Shown in pieces: positions 17,827-28,500 of a stretch of DNA of 64,000 bases. Position 1 is the first letter of the stretch. Every line of letters starts with the position of its first letter. A model generated the notes under the pieces. It saw nothing but the letters and a program-made list of their open reading frames with translations. It ran no database searches and was not told the DNA's origin. Source of the stretch: Moritella sp. Urea-trap-13 (lineage in GTDB: Bacteria > Pseudomonadota > Gammaproteobacteria > Enterobacterales > Moritellaceae); contig NZ_PJCA01000037.1 of the NCBI RefSeq assembly GCF_002836355.1, positions 1 to 64,000 of the forward strand. Direction: 5' to 3'. Position numbers and translations under genes: made by a program.

Positions 17827-18246
17827 TCAGCCAACTGAACTCATAAACCAGATTAAAACTGCATAACGCATTGATTTACCAAGCATGATAGCGATAAAAG
17901 AAAGCACCGGATTTAAACGTAACCAACCAGCTAATAAACAAAAAACATCACCAAAAATAGGCAACCAACTCAATAACAAGCTACTCCACCCCCACCGTTG
18001 GATCACATCATGTACGCGGCGGTAATGCTTATTAGCTGAAAAATCGATGGGTTTCTTCGCATAGATGAAATACCCCATGTAGAAAGTAAGGATAGACCCT
18101 AATACATTACCACTGGTGGCCATGATGAAAAGTTGCCAGTGTGACCACACTCCTTCAAGCAGCATCGCGGTTAATAATATTTCCGAACTACCAGGTAAAA
18201 TGGTCGCAGACGTAAAACTACTTAAAAATAATAACCAAAGACCCAT
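17827..18246 (-). CDS. YqaA-like inner-membrane protein (DedA/SNARE-associated superfamily)
   Basis: A 139-residue protein with four or so hydrophobic segments. It contains the features of YqaA: the N-terminal FLSSFTSATILPGSSEILLTAML and a central NVLGSILTFYMGYF. The C-terminal WLPIFGDVFCLLAGWLRLNP matches the VTT/DedA re-entrant-loop pattern (family members act in membrane lipid homeostasis or transport). The precise function is not known. It is in the same direction as the M16 peptidase gene and could be co-transcribed with it. Confidence 0.8.
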   Translation of the reverse strand: MGLWLLFLSSFTSATILPGSSEILLTAMLLEGVWSHWQLFIMATSGNVLGSILTFYMGYFIYAKKPIDFSANKHYRRVHDVIQRWGWSSLLLSWLPIFGDVFCLLAGWLRLNPVLSFIAIMLGKSMRYAVLIWFMSSVG

Positions 18247-18377
18247 TTAACCCTCTAATTTCATTTACTCACAGTATGTCTAGCAAGAGAATTAAGTCAC
18301 ACTATATATTGAAGTTAGACGTATAATCAAAGTTAGGCATGCTAATATTATTGCTTAATGTACTTATCGACACATTA

Positions 18378-18404
18378 GCATATTTATCAAAATGATAAAT
18401 ATGC
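18378..18404. promoter_or_regulatory. Perfect 12-bp inverted repeat in a divergent intergenic region
   Basis: GCATATTTATCA and TGATAAATATGC flank an AAA loop. The repeat lies in the 238-bp gap between the leftward yqaA-like gene and the rightward small membrane protein gene. A second pair, TGCTAAT (18340-18346) and ATTAGCA (18374-18380), overlaps its left edge. It could be an operator or an RNA hairpin. Confidence 0.6.
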
Positions 18405-18484
18405 AGAGTATAATTAAAGTGGTAGGACAGTTTAGCCACTATATAATTCAATAAATAGTGATTAATCGCTACGTTGGGGAGTTT

Positions 18485-18652
18485 ATGTTTAAATTTTTTT
18501 TATTACCTTTGATACTTAGCATCTTGTGGTTTGGCTTTTTGCAATACAACAACTGGACAATACAGCAAGGTAAGAAAGGTTTTATTTACATTATCTGTGG
18601 CACCAGCGTGACCATCGCTTTTTTAAGCTTGATGATGTATCTGACGAGTTAG
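18485..18652 (+). CDS. Small conserved-looking membrane protein
   Basis: A 55-residue protein with two membrane segments (about 3-21 and 33-52) separated by a short polar, basic loop (YNNWTIQQGKKG). The frame opens at 18458, but the ATG at 18485 follows GGGGAG at ideal spacing. Proteins of this size and topology occur in Vibrio and related genera without assigned function; that statement is from memory and not checked. It stands alone upstream of the tRNA cluster terminator. Confidence 0.6.
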   Translation: MFKFFLLPLILSILWFGFLQYNNWTIQQGKKGFIYIICGTSVTIAFLSLMMYLTS

Positions 18653-18694
18653 TGTAATTGATACTACACAGGCGCTGTAAAGCAGTGCAGATGC

Positions 18695-18721
18695 TAGAGA
18701 ATAGAGAATAGAGAATAGAAT
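18695..18721. repeat. Heptanucleotide repeat TAGAGAA
   Basis: Three perfect TAGAGAA units (18695-18715) and a partial fourth. They are non-coding, between the small membrane protein gene and the tRNA terminator. A simple repeat prone to slippage; no function is visible. Confidence 0.8.
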
Positions 18722-18786
18722 AAGATGGCATAAGAAAATAGCTTAGGTGATAGAAGATTAGGGTTCACTAAATTTCAGGCATAAAA

Positions 18787-18806
18787 AAACCGCTATTAAG
18801 CGGTTT
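18787..18806 (-). terminator. Terminator of the tRNA operon
   Basis: AACCGCT/AGCGGTT stem followed on the minus strand by T7 (A7 on the plus strand at 18783-18789). It lies 11 bases past the last tRNA. Confidence 0.85.
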
Positions 18807-18816
18807 CTTTAATTAA

Positions 18817-18908
18817 TGGCGGAGAGGGAGAGATTCGAACTCTCGATGGGATTTAAAGCCCATACTCCCTTAGCAGGGGAGCGCCTTCGGCCACTCGGCC
18901 ACCTCTCC
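18817..18908 (-). tRNA. tRNA-Ser(GCU), distal copy
   Basis: A 92-nt class II tRNA with acceptor GGAGAGG/CCTCTCC, a long variable arm, anticodon GCT within CCCTGCTAAGGG, discriminator G and encoded CCA. It differs from the copy at 19836 by a compensated T-stem pair (GAGAG against GAGGG). Confidence 0.97.
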
Positions 18909-18983
18909 ACACAAACCCTATTATTACGAATAACCTCGACAATGTAAAGACTTACATTGGAAAATTCGTAATAATATAATAAA

Positions 18984-19060
18984 TGGTGCGGACGGAAGGA
19001 TTCGAACCTTCGACCGCCTGGTTCGTAGCCAAGTACTCTATCCAGCTGAGCTACGTCCGC
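18984..19060 (-). tRNA. tRNA-Arg(ACG), type A
   Basis: 77 nt including CCA. Anticodon ACG in GGCTACGAACC, acceptor GCGGACG/CGTCCGC, T-stem GAAGG/CCTTC. The anticodon stem has a T-G wobble (CTTGG/CCAGG), unlike its sisters. Confidence 0.97.
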
Positions 19061-19084
19061 ACAAAAAACTATATTTAAAATAGA

Positions 19085-19161
19085 TGGTGCGGATGGGAGG
19101 ATTCGAACCTCCGACCGCCTGGTTCGTAGCCAGGTACTCTATCCAGCTGAGCTACATCCGC
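19085..19161 (-). tRNA. tRNA-Arg(ACG), type B
   Basis: 77 nt including CCA. Acceptor GCGGATG/CATCCGC, T-stem GGAGG/CCTCC, anticodon ACG. Confidence 0.97.
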
Positions 19162-19241
19162 ACATATTCTATTTTAAGAACTTGTTTTATTTTACCGTTT
19201 AACGAATTAAACCATAAAAATCAAATTGTGGTTTGAACAAA

Positions 19242-19318
19242 TGGTGCGGATGGGAGGATTCGAACCTCCGACCGCCTGGTTCGTAGCCAGGTACTCTATC
19301 CAGCTGAGCTACATCCGC
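19242..19318 (-). tRNA. tRNA-Arg(ACG), type B
   Basis: 77 nt including CCA. Same tRNA sequence type as the copy at 19085. Acceptor GCGGATG/CATCCGC, anticodon ACG. Confidence 0.97.
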
Positions 19319-19387
19319 ACATAATTTGTTCTATTAGTTTATCGTTCTACAACGTCTAGTTTGAAATCTCTAGGTGATTTGAATAAA

Positions 19388-19464
19388 TGGTGCGGACGGA
19401 AGGAGTCGAACCTTCGACCGCCTGGTTCGTAGCCAGGTACTCTATCCAGCTGAGCTACGTCCGC
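19388..19464 (-). tRNA. tRNA-Arg(ACG), type A
   Basis: 77 nt including CCA. Acceptor GCGGACG/CGTCCGC, T-stem GAAGG/CCTTC. The T-loop reads TTCGACT where the others have TTCGAAT. Anticodon ACG. Confidence 0.97.
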
Positions 19465-19506
19465 ACATAATTTATTCTGTCTTACTTATTCTTCAATTAA
19501 AACCAA

Positions 19507-19583
19507 TGGTGCGGATGGGAGGATTCGAACCTCCGACCGCCTGGTTCGTAGCCAGGTACTCTATCCAGCTGAGCTACATCCGC
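19507..19583 (-). tRNA. tRNA-Arg(ACG), type B
   Basis: 77 nt including CCA. Acceptor GCGGATG/CATCCGC, T-stem GGAGG/CCTCC, anticodon ACG. Confidence 0.97.
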
Positions 19584-19673
19584 ACATATTTGGTCTAACC
19601 TATAATTTTTTATAACTAGATTAAGTATTTTCAACTTCTACTAATTACTTAGAATTAATTCTAATCGAAATAA

Positions 19674-19750
19674 TGGTGCGGATGGGAGGATTCGAACCTC
19701 CGACCGCCTGGTTCGTAGCCAGGTACTCTATCCAGCTGAGCTACATCCGC
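19674..19750 (-). tRNA. tRNA-Arg(ACG), type B, first Arg gene of the operon
   Basis: 77 nt including CCA. Acceptor GCGGATG/CATCCGC, anticodon ACG. It follows the promoter-proximal tRNA-Ser by 85 bases. Confidence 0.97.
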
Positions 19751-19833
19751 ATAACAATTATTTCTTACAACGTCCAAAAAGCCGACCCAAACACTATAAC
19801 ACATTTTCCAATATGTGATAGGAGCAGGACAAC

Positions 19834-19927
<94 letters not shown>

Positions 19928-19942
19928 GTGTTGTTGGCGCTC

Positions 19943-19970
19943 ATAATACGGATACTGGAAAATAAGTCAA
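19943..19970 (-). promoter_or_regulatory. Promoter of the tRNA operon
   Basis: On the minus strand TTGACT (19970-19965), a 16-base spacer, then TATTAT (19948-19943), followed by a GC-rich discriminator (GAGCGCC). GC-rich discriminators are typical of stable-RNA promoters under stringent control. The tRNA cluster is thus transcribed independently of csrA. Confidence 0.75.
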
Positions 19971-20072
19971 ACGTTAATTATCGGCGCCTTAATAACTGTT
20001 TAAGTTTCAAACAACAATACTACTATTGCAGCAAAAATGAGATGAAAACCCCAAAACAGTCAAAAAACAGAT

Positions 20073-20102
20073 AAAAAAAAGGGCTTAGCCGTCGCTAAAC
20101 CC
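20073..20102 (-). terminator. csrA terminator
   Basis: GGGTTTAGC/GCTAAGCCC stem (one G-T/C-A type interruption) with a four-base loop, then T8 on the minus strand (A8 at 20073-20080). Confidence 0.88.
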
Positions 20103-20130
20103 AATCTGCAATAATATTCATTATTCTAAT

Positions 20131-20322
20131 TTAGAAGTTGCCTTCAGGGCTTTCGCCTTTTTCTGCTTGAATTCGCATGTAGATCTCTTCACGATGAACA
20201 GATACTTCTTTAGGCGCATTAACACCGATACGAACTTGATTTCCTTTAACACCTAGAACGGTAACTGTAACTTCATCACCAATCATAAGTGTTTCGCCAA
20301 CTCGGCGCGTCAATATTAGCAT
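20131..20322 (-). CDS. csrA: Carbon storage regulator CsrA
   Basis: A 63-residue RNA-binding protein that binds GGA motifs in mRNA leaders and controls translation and stability of central carbon, motility and biofilm genes. Seen: [16 protein letters not shown] and [11 protein letters not shown], with the RNA-contact residues Leu4 and Arg44. The position downstream of alaS-lysC and upstream of tRNA-Ser is conserved. AAGGA, itself a possible CsrA site, precedes the start. The CsrB-like RNA at 1-205 would be its antagonist. Confidence 0.98.
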   Translation of the reverse strand: MLILTRRVGETLMIGDEVTVTVLGVKGNQVRIGVNAPKEVSVHREEIYMRIQAEKGESPEGNF

Positions 20323-20441
20323 TAATATATTCCTTAACTAATTCATTAAATTTTTGATAGCCGCTTATTATTCTATTAAAAGCTTCAATATAAAACAAGA
20401 AAAGAATAAATAAGCCTTAATTTGTTGTTTATTCACTCAGT

Positions 20442-21665
20442 TTAAGCGACATCCAAGTTGAATGCAGCGTGCAATGCACGTACACCAAGTTCTAAATATT
20501 TTTCGTCAACTATTACAGATATCTTAATTTCAGAAGTCGAAATTAACTGCATGTTGATCCCTTCGTTCCCTAACACTTCAAACATTGTTTTAGCGACGCC
20601 GGGATGATTCCACATACCGACACCTACAATTGAAATTTTAGCAATACGATCGTTACCTTGCACATCTTTTCCACATAATTCTTCACAAGTCTTTTCCAAT
20701 AACACTTTCGCAGCGTGATAATCATCGCGATGGACAGTGAAAGTAAAATCAACGAGGCCGTCTTTACCATGTGGATTTTGGACGATAACATCGACATCAA
20801 TATCGGCATCGCCAATTGGCGTTAAAATACTTGCTGCGACTAAAGGTTCATCAGGAATTCCTGATATAGTTAAACTTGCTTCATCGCGATTAAACGCAAT
20901 GCCAGATATGATTGCTGATTCCATTTTTTTTACGTCCTCGTAAGTAATCAAGGTCCCTTCACCATCTTCAAATGAAGATAGTACACGTAAAGGTACATTG
21001 TATTTCCCTGCAAACTCGACTGAACGAATTTGTAATACTTTGGCACCTAAGCTCGCCATTTCAAGCATCTCTTCAAAAGTGATGCAATCCAATTTCCGTG
21101 CGCGCGGTTCAACCCGAGGGTCGGTAGTATAGACGCCATTAACGTCAGTATAAATCTGACATTCATCAGCTTTCAATACAGCAGCAATTGCTACTGCGGT
21201 GGTGTCTGAGCCGCCACGGCCCAATGTCGTGATATTATTATCTTCATCACGGCCTTGGAAACCAGCAACTACGACGACCTTACCTTCATCTAGATAACGT
21301 TGTAAGTTGTCCGTTTCAACGGTTTTGATACGCGCCTTACCATGGCTGCTATCGGTTTTCATTTGAACTTGATCACCAGTCATTGAAATTGCATCGACAC
21401 CTGCTTTTTGCAAGGCGATGGTTAACAATGCGATAGTCACTTGTTCACCCGTTGAAACTAATACATCCATTTCTCTGCGATCTGCGTGCTCATCGAGCGC
21501 TTTCGCCATACCCAGCAAACGGTTAGTTTCACCAGACATTGCCGACACGACCACAACTATTTGATTTCCCTGTGCACGAGATTTTTTCACTCGCTGGGCA
21601 ACAGCTTCAATTCGTTCGATTGAACCAACTGAAGTACCCCCATATTTTTGTACATACAACGCCAC
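20442..21665 (-). CDS. lysC: Aspartate kinase with two ACT domains
   Basis: Phosphorylates aspartate, the entry step to lysine, threonine, methionine and diaminopimelate. The 407 residues fit the alpha/beta-type monofunctional enzyme. Seen: N-terminal KYGGTSVG (7-14), STGEQVTIALL (about 71-81), GRGGSDTTAVAIAA (about 148-161), TDVNGVYTTDPR (about 173-184) and C-terminal ACT motifs (VGVGMWNHPGVAKTMFEVL, EIKISVIVDEKY). It lies between alaS and csrA as in many Vibrionales and Alteromonadales. The 161-bp leader contains a CAACGAG/CTCGTTG hairpin (21715-21740) but is not recognisable as a lysine riboswitch. Confidence 0.95.
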   Translation of the reverse strand: MALYVQKYGGTSVGSIERIEAVAQRVKKSRAQGNQIVVVVSAMSGETNRLLGMAKALDEHADRREMDVLVSTGEQVTIALLTIALQKAGVDAISMTGDQVQMKTDSSHGKARIKTVETDNLQRYLDEGKVVVVAGFQGRDEDNNITTLGRGGSDTTAVAIAAVLKADECQIYTDVNGVYTTDPRVEPRARKLDCITFEEMLEMASLGAKVLQIRSVEFAGKYNVPLRVLSSFEDGEGTLITYEDVKKMESAIISGIAFNRDEASLTISGIPDEPLVAASILTPIGDADIDVDVIVQNPHGKDGLVDFTFTVHRDDYHAAKVLLEKTCEELCGKDVQGNDRIAKISIVGVGMWNHPGVAKTMFEVLGNEGINMQLISTSEIKISVIVDEKYLELGVRALHAAFNLDVA

Positions 21666-21826
21666 AACTAACTTCCTTTAATAACCTTTAAATTATCACC
21701 GCCTGTGCTCACAACAACGAGCAGGACTGCCTACTCGTTGCCATTACACTGTTTATTTAAACTTAGCTAACAACCATGACTAACTAACGACTCGCTAATC
21801 ATTGTTAACTAATTAATAGTACTGAC

Positions 21827-24448
21827 TTATAGTTTTTCAGTTAACCAAGGCGTCACAGACTCAAGAGCAGCTGCAAGCGCTTCAGGGTTTGAACCACCAG
21901 CCTGAGCCATATCTGGACGACCACCGCCTTTACCGCCAACTTGAAGAGCAAGGAAGCTTACTAGCTCACCCGCTTTCACTTTACCGATTAAATCTTTAGT
22001 AACACCGGTAATCAAGTTAACTTTACCCTCACCTGGAATACCAAGCACAATGATACCGCTTTGCAGTTTGTTCTTCAGTTCATCCATCGAGCTACGTAAT
22101 GACTTAGGATCCGCACCTTTTAGGTTCGCTACAAGTACTTTAACACCATTAATCATTTGTACCTGGTCGATCAAGTTAGCATTAGCAGCACTGGCTACTT
22201 GTACGTTTAACTTTTCAACTTCTTTTTCTAGGCTACGATTACGCTCTAATACTTGGCCAACTTTCGCCGCCAATGTATTTGGATCCGCTTTCACTAAACC
22301 TGCAGTTTCTTGCATTTTAGCTACAAGGTCGTGCACATACGCTAATGCAGAATCACCAGTTACCGCTTCAACACGGCGTACGCCTGCTGCAATGCCGCTC
22401 TCAGATAGGATTTTGAAGAAACCAATGTCACCGGTACGTTTAACATGCGTACCACCACATAATTCGATAGAGAAGTCACCCATGCGTACTACGCGTACTT
22501 CGTCATCGTATTTCTCACCAAATAATGCCATTGCACCGGCTTCACGCGCAGCGTCAATGTCCATCACTTCAGTCACTACTTCGTGGTTGGCTCGAATTTG
22601 TGCATTCACCAGACGTTCAACTTCAAGCAGTTGCGCTGCAGTTACGCCTTCAAAGTGTGAGAAATCGAAACGTAAACGTTCAGGTAATACTAGTGAACCT
22701 TTCTGTTGGACATTTTCACCAACAACTTTACGTAGTGCTGCGTGTGCGAGATGAGTAACAGAGTGGTTAAGGCCAATCGCTTTACGGCGATTAACATCAA
22801 CATCGGCAATAACTTGGCTATTTACTTCGATAACACCTGAAACAGTACCAAAGTGAACAACGGCGTTACCGGCTTTCTTAGTATCGGTTACGGTAAATAC
22901 AGCATCGCCCAGTTTAATTACACCTTGGTCACCTGATTGGCCACCCGCTTCTGCGTAAAATGGCGTTTTATTTAAAACAATCGCGCCTGCTTGACCGTCA
23001 TTTAAGATTTCAACTTCAGCATTGTCTCTGATTAACGCTACAATTTGTGCATCAGATGTCAGCGTTTGATAACCTAAGAATTCAGTGTTTGCATCAATTT
23101 TTAGCATGTCGTTGTAATCTGTGCCAAAGTTTGAACCTTGACGAGCACGATTACGCTGCGCTTCCATCGCGACTTTAAAGCCGTCTTCATCAATCGTTAA
23201 CTCACGTTCACGCGCGATGTCAGCCGTTAAATCTGATGGGAAACCGTAAGTGTCATACAGTTTAAATACCACATCACCAGGAACAACAGTCCCTTCTAGT
23301 TGTGACAGTTCGTTGTCTAGAATGTTCAGACCACGTTCTAGCGTTTTACCAAATTGTTCTTCTTCGATAAGTAAGATTTTTTCAACAATTGCTTGCTGTT
23401 TTACTAGATCTTCAGAAATATCGCCCATCAACTCAACCATTTTAGCAACAAGTTTGTTGAAGAATGGGCCTTTAGCGCCTAATTTATTACCGTGACGTAC
23501 AGCACGACGAATAATACGACGTAGTACATAACCACGACCTTCATTTGATGGCATAACACCGTCAGAGATCAGGAAGCTACATGCACGAATATGATCGGCA
23601 ATTACGCGTAATGATTTGTTTTCTAAATCTGTCGTACCGATAAGCTCAGCAACGTGCTTGATTAAGCTTTGGAAGATATCGATTTCGTAGTTTGAATGCA
23701 CGTTTTGCATAATTGCAGAAATACGCTCAAGACCCATACCGGTATCAACTGATGGTTTTGGTAATTCCAGCATAGTACCGTCAGACTGACGGTTAAACTG
23801 CATGAATACTAAGTTCCAGATCTCGATGAAACGATCGCCATCTTCTTCTGGAGAGCCCGGTACACCACCCCAAATATCTTCGCCGTGATCGTAGAAGATT
23901 TCAGAACATGGACCACATGGACCCGTATCACCCATTGACCAGAAGTTGTCTGATTCAAATTTCTTCTCTGGTGATTTGTCACCAATGCGGATGATTTTGT
24001 CTTCTGGTACGCCGACTTTATCAGCCCAGAATGAAAATGCTTCATCATCGCTTTCGTAAACAGTAACCAGTAATTTTTCTTTTGGTAGTTTCAGAACAAC
24101 CGTTAAGAATTCCCATGCAAATAAGATCGCATCTTGCTTAAAGTAATCACCGAAGCTGAAGTTACCTAACATTTCAAAAAATGTATGGTGACGCGCTGTA
24201 TAACCTACATTATCTAAGTCATTGTGTTTACCACCAGCACGTACACAGCGTTGTGACGTAGTCGCACGTGTGTATGAACGTTGTTCTGCACCAAGGAATA
24301 CATCTTTAAATTGGTTCATGCCCGCATTTGTAAATAACAAAGTTGGATCATTAGCAGGAACAAGTGAACTACTTGTACCTTTGTTGTGCCCTTTTTCGGC
24401 AAAATAATCAAGAAACGCGTTGCGGATCTCAGCTGTAGACATAGTCAT
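21827..24448 (-). CDS. alaS: Alanyl-tRNA synthetase
   Basis: A class II synthetase of 873 residues with an editing domain. Seen: N-terminal [29 protein letters not shown], motif [18 protein letters not shown] (about 66-83), the editing-domain metal motif [12 protein letters not shown] (about 560), the ELCGGTHV Cys/His motif (about 662-669), and a C-terminal Gly-rich C-Ala domain ([15 protein letters not shown]). It is the first gene of the alaS-lysC-csrA block and is preceded by a bidirectional terminator separating it from glnB. Confidence 0.98.
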   Translation of the reverse strand: MTMSTAEIRNAFLDYFAEKGHNKGTSSSLVPANDPTLLFTNAGMNQFKDVFLGAEQRSYTRATTSQRCVRAGGKHNDLDNVGYTARHHTFFEMLGNFSFGDYFKQDAILFAWEFLTVVLKLPKEKLLVTVYESDDEAFSFWADKVGVPEDKIIRIGDKSPEKKFESDNFWSMGDTGPCGPCSEIFYDHGEDIWGGVPGSPEEDGDRFIEIWNLVFMQFNRQSDGTMLELPKPSVDTGMGLERISAIMQNVHSNYEIDIFQSLIKHVAELIGTTDLENKSLRVIADHIRACSFLISDGVMPSNEGRGYVLRRIIRRAVRHGNKLGAKGPFFNKLVAKMVELMGDISEDLVKQQAIVEKILLIEEEQFGKTLERGLNILDNELSQLEGTVVPGDVVFKLYDTYGFPSDLTADIARERELTIDEDGFKVAMEAQRNRARQGSNFGTDYNDMLKIDANTEFLGYQTLTSDAQIVALIRDNAEVEILNDGQAGAIVLNKTPFYAEAGGQSGDQGVIKLGDAVFTVTDTKKAGNAVVHFGTVSGVIEVNSQVIADVDVNRRKAIGLNHSVTHLAHAALRKVVGENVQQKGSLVLPERLRFDFSHFEGVTAAQLLEVERLVNAQIRANHEVVTEVMDIDAAREAGAMALFGEKYDDEVRVVRMGDFSIELCGGTHVKRTGDIGFFKILSESGIAAGVRRVEAVTGDSALAYVHDLVAKMQETAGLVKADPNTLAAKVGQVLERNRSLEKEVEKLNVQVASAANANLIDQVQMINGVKVLVANLKGADPKSLRSSMDELKNKLQSGIIVLGIPGEGKVNLITGVTKDLIGKVKAGELVSFLALQVGGKGGGRPDMAQAGGSNPEALAAALESVTPWLTEKL

Positions 24449-24620
24449 GGGATTGTCCTGGGTGCTTGAATTATGAGCGATTGTTTAGATTAAATTATAT
24501 AAACGGATCTGTTAATGAGGTGATTATACCCAAACTGCGTCAAAATGCTAATTCAGCGAAGGCCTTAAAGCACTATTTATGTACGGTTATAACGCGATAA
24601 TCAACGCCGAGCAGTTAAAA

Positions 24621-24656
24621 AAAAGACACCGAACATACATGCTCGGTGTCTTTTAG
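24621..24656. terminator. Bidirectional terminator between glnB and alaS
   Basis: AAAAGACACCGA and TCGGTGTCTTTT arms around a 10-base loop, with A and T tracts at both ends. It ends the leftward glnB transcript before the alaS promoter region. Confidence 0.88.
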
Positions 24657-24696
24657 AAATAGTGACTATATTAGCGATTAATTTCGCTGATAGTGA

Positions 24697-25047
<351 letters not shown>

Positions 25048-25151
25048 TTAGCCCTTAAATATAGTTATTAGCATACCGAAGCAAACCCCAATTGCCAATC
25101 AGACGAGCAATTAAATCGATGAAACAGCTAAACTTATTATGTTATTTCATT

Positions 25152-25580
25152 TTACCAGCAATCTTCTGTCACGATATCAGCACTATTCAGCGAGGTTGTC
25201 ATACCAAAATGATCTATGGTGAATGAAGCACAATCGGAATCTGTGGCTTGAGTACTTGACGCCGCGACTGTCGCGATGACCGTATAGCTGCTAGTACTGC
25301 TACTCGGATCTAATGCAAAGGTATAATAGTCACTGTTATCACTCCAGCCTGATAACGTATCTGCAGCGCCACTGGCTAATGACGTCGCATAGTGGCCATT
25401 ATCTACATAATATTGTTCTTGTAATAACAGTGCTTTATACAAAATTTTTTTTGCATCATTACGGTTATTATCGATAATATAAGCACTGTAAGAAGGATAA
25501 CCAATACCCGTTAAAATACCGACAATTGCGACCACGATCATCAGCTCAACTAGAGTAAAACCGGTTTGTTGCTTAGTCAT
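25152..25580 (-). CDS. pilE: Type IV pilin-like protein PilE (minor pilin)
   Basis: 142 residues. It has the class III leader: cleavage between G and F in QQTGFTLVELMIVVAIVGIL, with Glu5 of the mature protein. The globular domain carries a C-terminal Cys pair (DSDC...EDCW) forming the D-loop. It overlaps the pilY1 stop by one base. In Pseudomonas and Xanthomonas operons the last gene after pilY1 is a minor pilin of this type, required for priming of pilus assembly. Confidence 0.9.
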   Translation of the reverse strand: MTKQQTGFTLVELMIVVAIVGILTGIGYPSYSAYIIDNNRNDAKKILYKALLLQEQYYVDNGHYATSLASGAADTLSGWSDNSDYYTFALDPSSSTSSYTVIATVAASSTQATDSDCASFTIDHFGMTTSLNSADIVTEDCW

Positions 25581-28500
25581 TATTGCACCGTCTCATTGAA
25601 GTAACGGTAGATAGGGCGTGGACTCAGCGTTACTTCAGTATCGATAGTGCCCGTTGGTGTTATTGGGTTGCCTTTGCCATCCGTGGTATCGCCTTTACCA
25701 GCACCAAGCAAGCGTAATACCGATCCATTACCACTAGAGGCTGCGTGCACAGCAAGATCTTTGGCAATCACATTAGGTAGTTTTTGGTAATATTTTGTAG
25801 CGCCAGTATTCAAGTTAAGCTGATAATAGTGACTATTACCTGATTGATTCACCACACATTGACCGTCTTTGATTACATAGTCAATGGCAAAGGGTGAGTA
25901 GCTATTAAAGTGCACAATACCGTTAATCACCACAGCGTTACCCAATGATTTTTCCCCACCGAGAGTTGTTACGTTATCATTTATGACCGTTGCTTCATTA
26001 AGGGTATAATGCCAGCCATACAGGGCGTCAGAGTCACGATTCGGTTTCAACTTATCTTTGTCAGTTGAACTACTATAGGTTATTTTATCTAGGTCACTCA
26101 GCACAATTGTCGCAGGTACTTCACGTTCACCCTTAGCACTCCCCCAAACTTGCGGGTAAATATTGGTATCTTTAATATTAAAGAAATAGTTCTGCGCGAT
26201 AATATTCGAATTAGGGCTGGTGATATCACCACTGCCCACTAACAAACCATCATAAGAGCTAACACCTTCTCGTGCTCTAACAATTGATGGCGCGCTAAAG
26301 AAACGTCTGTCATCAGCAGCAGTACCACCTAAACTAGCCAACTTGAATATACGCCATTTACTGGTATCCATCGTAAATTTGCTTGTTTTAACATCAAATA
26401 CTTTCGGCATATCCACACGATAAATATTTCCACCGGTATCAGCCGCATAGATACGATCAGCATAACCGTCTCCGTAGCTATCCATCACCGCCAATTCACT
26501 GGCAATACTGTCGCTAATACCAGTGTCAAATGATGCTATTAAACTGCCGCTATCTGCATCGACAATATAAACGGCCTGTCCACTAGTATCAGCACAAAGC
26601 TCAACTGGTACTGCAGCACTATTACTACCACAATCATCTTTCTTCTCATCATAACCAGCACCAAATATTAATACCGGTTTATCATTGGTGCTGCTATCTC
26701 CCCTGAATACCTTACTCACAACTGGTGTTGACCAAGTTTGTGCAAGTTCAGAGAAATCTGTTTTTTCTGAATCAATAATCCAATTTAATTTCGGCTCAGT
26801 GGTATTCGCCTTCAGTGGGTCTAAATTCACATTTAGCGAGAAATATTTACTGCCACCGCGCCGTAAGCCAAAGGTAATGATATGCTCGATGTTATCGTCT
26901 TCTCCCTGATATTCAGCATCAACAGCACTGCTATCAATACCGTAAATACGTTCTTCGGCTCTGGTAACCTGTAAGTTAAGCTTTAACGCTGTTGCTAGAT
27001 TTTCTTTGGGAATAAATGCCCATTCTTCTTCCACTTGGCGGCCGTTGTCTTTAAAGGCGTGGAAGAAACCGGCATTGGTACCGATAAAGATACGCGCTTT
27101 GGTTTCAATACCTTTAGTTTCATCATCTCGGTATTCCACTACCAACGGCTGCGCATGCATAGGGTCGCCAAAGATATCATCACGGAAATTGCCCGCTTCA
27201 TCTTTGCCTTGTAACCAGTCAATTGCTGCTGTTAAGGTATCTTCCGATACACCTAGTGCACTAGCAAGATCAGCATCAGTTACTACTGCGAATGCCCTTA
27301 GTAAATTGTCTTTAGTCAGAAGGAGTAAAGCGCTGTCATCGGCGTTGGTGATGTAAATATTACGGGCAAGCTTACGGTTTCTTAACGCCTCAGCCACACC
27401 TCCTAACTCAACATCATTCAGCCCTTTTTCAGAACTCCATGCTGAATACAAACTATCATTGAAAAAACTTGTATCACTTGTTGATAACGCTGCAGAAGTT
27501 ACCGACGTAAGAGAGCTGGCTGCGCTGGCAGATTGGCTCCAGGCACTAAGCTGACCATCATCACTGACTTTTAACTTACGGATATTCCCCTGCCATTTAC
27601 TGGTCTGATTCGGTTGAAACATAGTGTAATAAACAAACTCATTACTCTTGGTTGAGTTACTGCTATTAATTGAGGTGCCTACAGCCGCTGCCACGCCTTT
27701 TTGCCTAGCGATAATATCAGCAAAAGCCATCTCCAGTTTTTTCCGTAATTCATTGGCATTCAGGGCGTTATAGAATTTACCATCGCCGTATTCCGCCGTT
27801 TTTTCTAATAACGTACGATTACCGGCTGGCAACTCGCCAATGCCAACAGTATAAGTAACGATCCGCTCTTTAACATCCTTCGTGCTGCTATTCATATCAG
27901 CGTTAGCTAACCAATCAGACAGTACCGGCAACAAATTTTTATCACAAGTGGTCTCCGCAGGATTAACCTGCACCGATTTGTCTTTGATATCCTGTGCCGA
28001 CATCCCCGATAACCGTTCAATTAGCAAGTTTGCATCACTGTCATGATCAAAAGCATCAACACGAATTAAATCATTAAAAATACCACCACAAGGTACAATA
28101 TCGCCAACCCGTGGGCTAACGTCATGGTAACCTGCTGTCACCATAATGATATAAGCTTCGGTTTGACAACTATTAACCCAATCCATTGGGCTGTTATATA
28201 CACCGCCGCTTTCTGCAGTTAGATCTCTAGCGGGATCGGCTTTATGTACATCATCGCCAAAGTAAACACTGTCACCATAAAGATAACGATAACCTTCGTA
28301 CAAACTTTCACATAGTGCGGATTTAGACATACTGGTGGTAAAGATATCTTCTACTTGGCTTTTCAGCAGACTTGTTTTGTTTTTATAATCATTGGTCGTA
28401 GGATCATAAGAGCTGATCTTAGAAATAACCCGACCACCATTATTATCTAAAATATTCAGTTTAGTGATAGCATTATTCGGGTTGAAAATTTCTAAGCCAG

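Noticed and set aside
21666-21826. Lysine riboswitch in front of lysC
   Set aside because: The 161-bp gap has only one short hairpin (21715-21740) and lacks the multi-helix layout expected of that riboswitch.
22050-22754. 234-codon plus-strand frame inside alaS
   Set aside because: Ser/Thr/Arg-rich shadow of a strongly conserved gene on the other strand.
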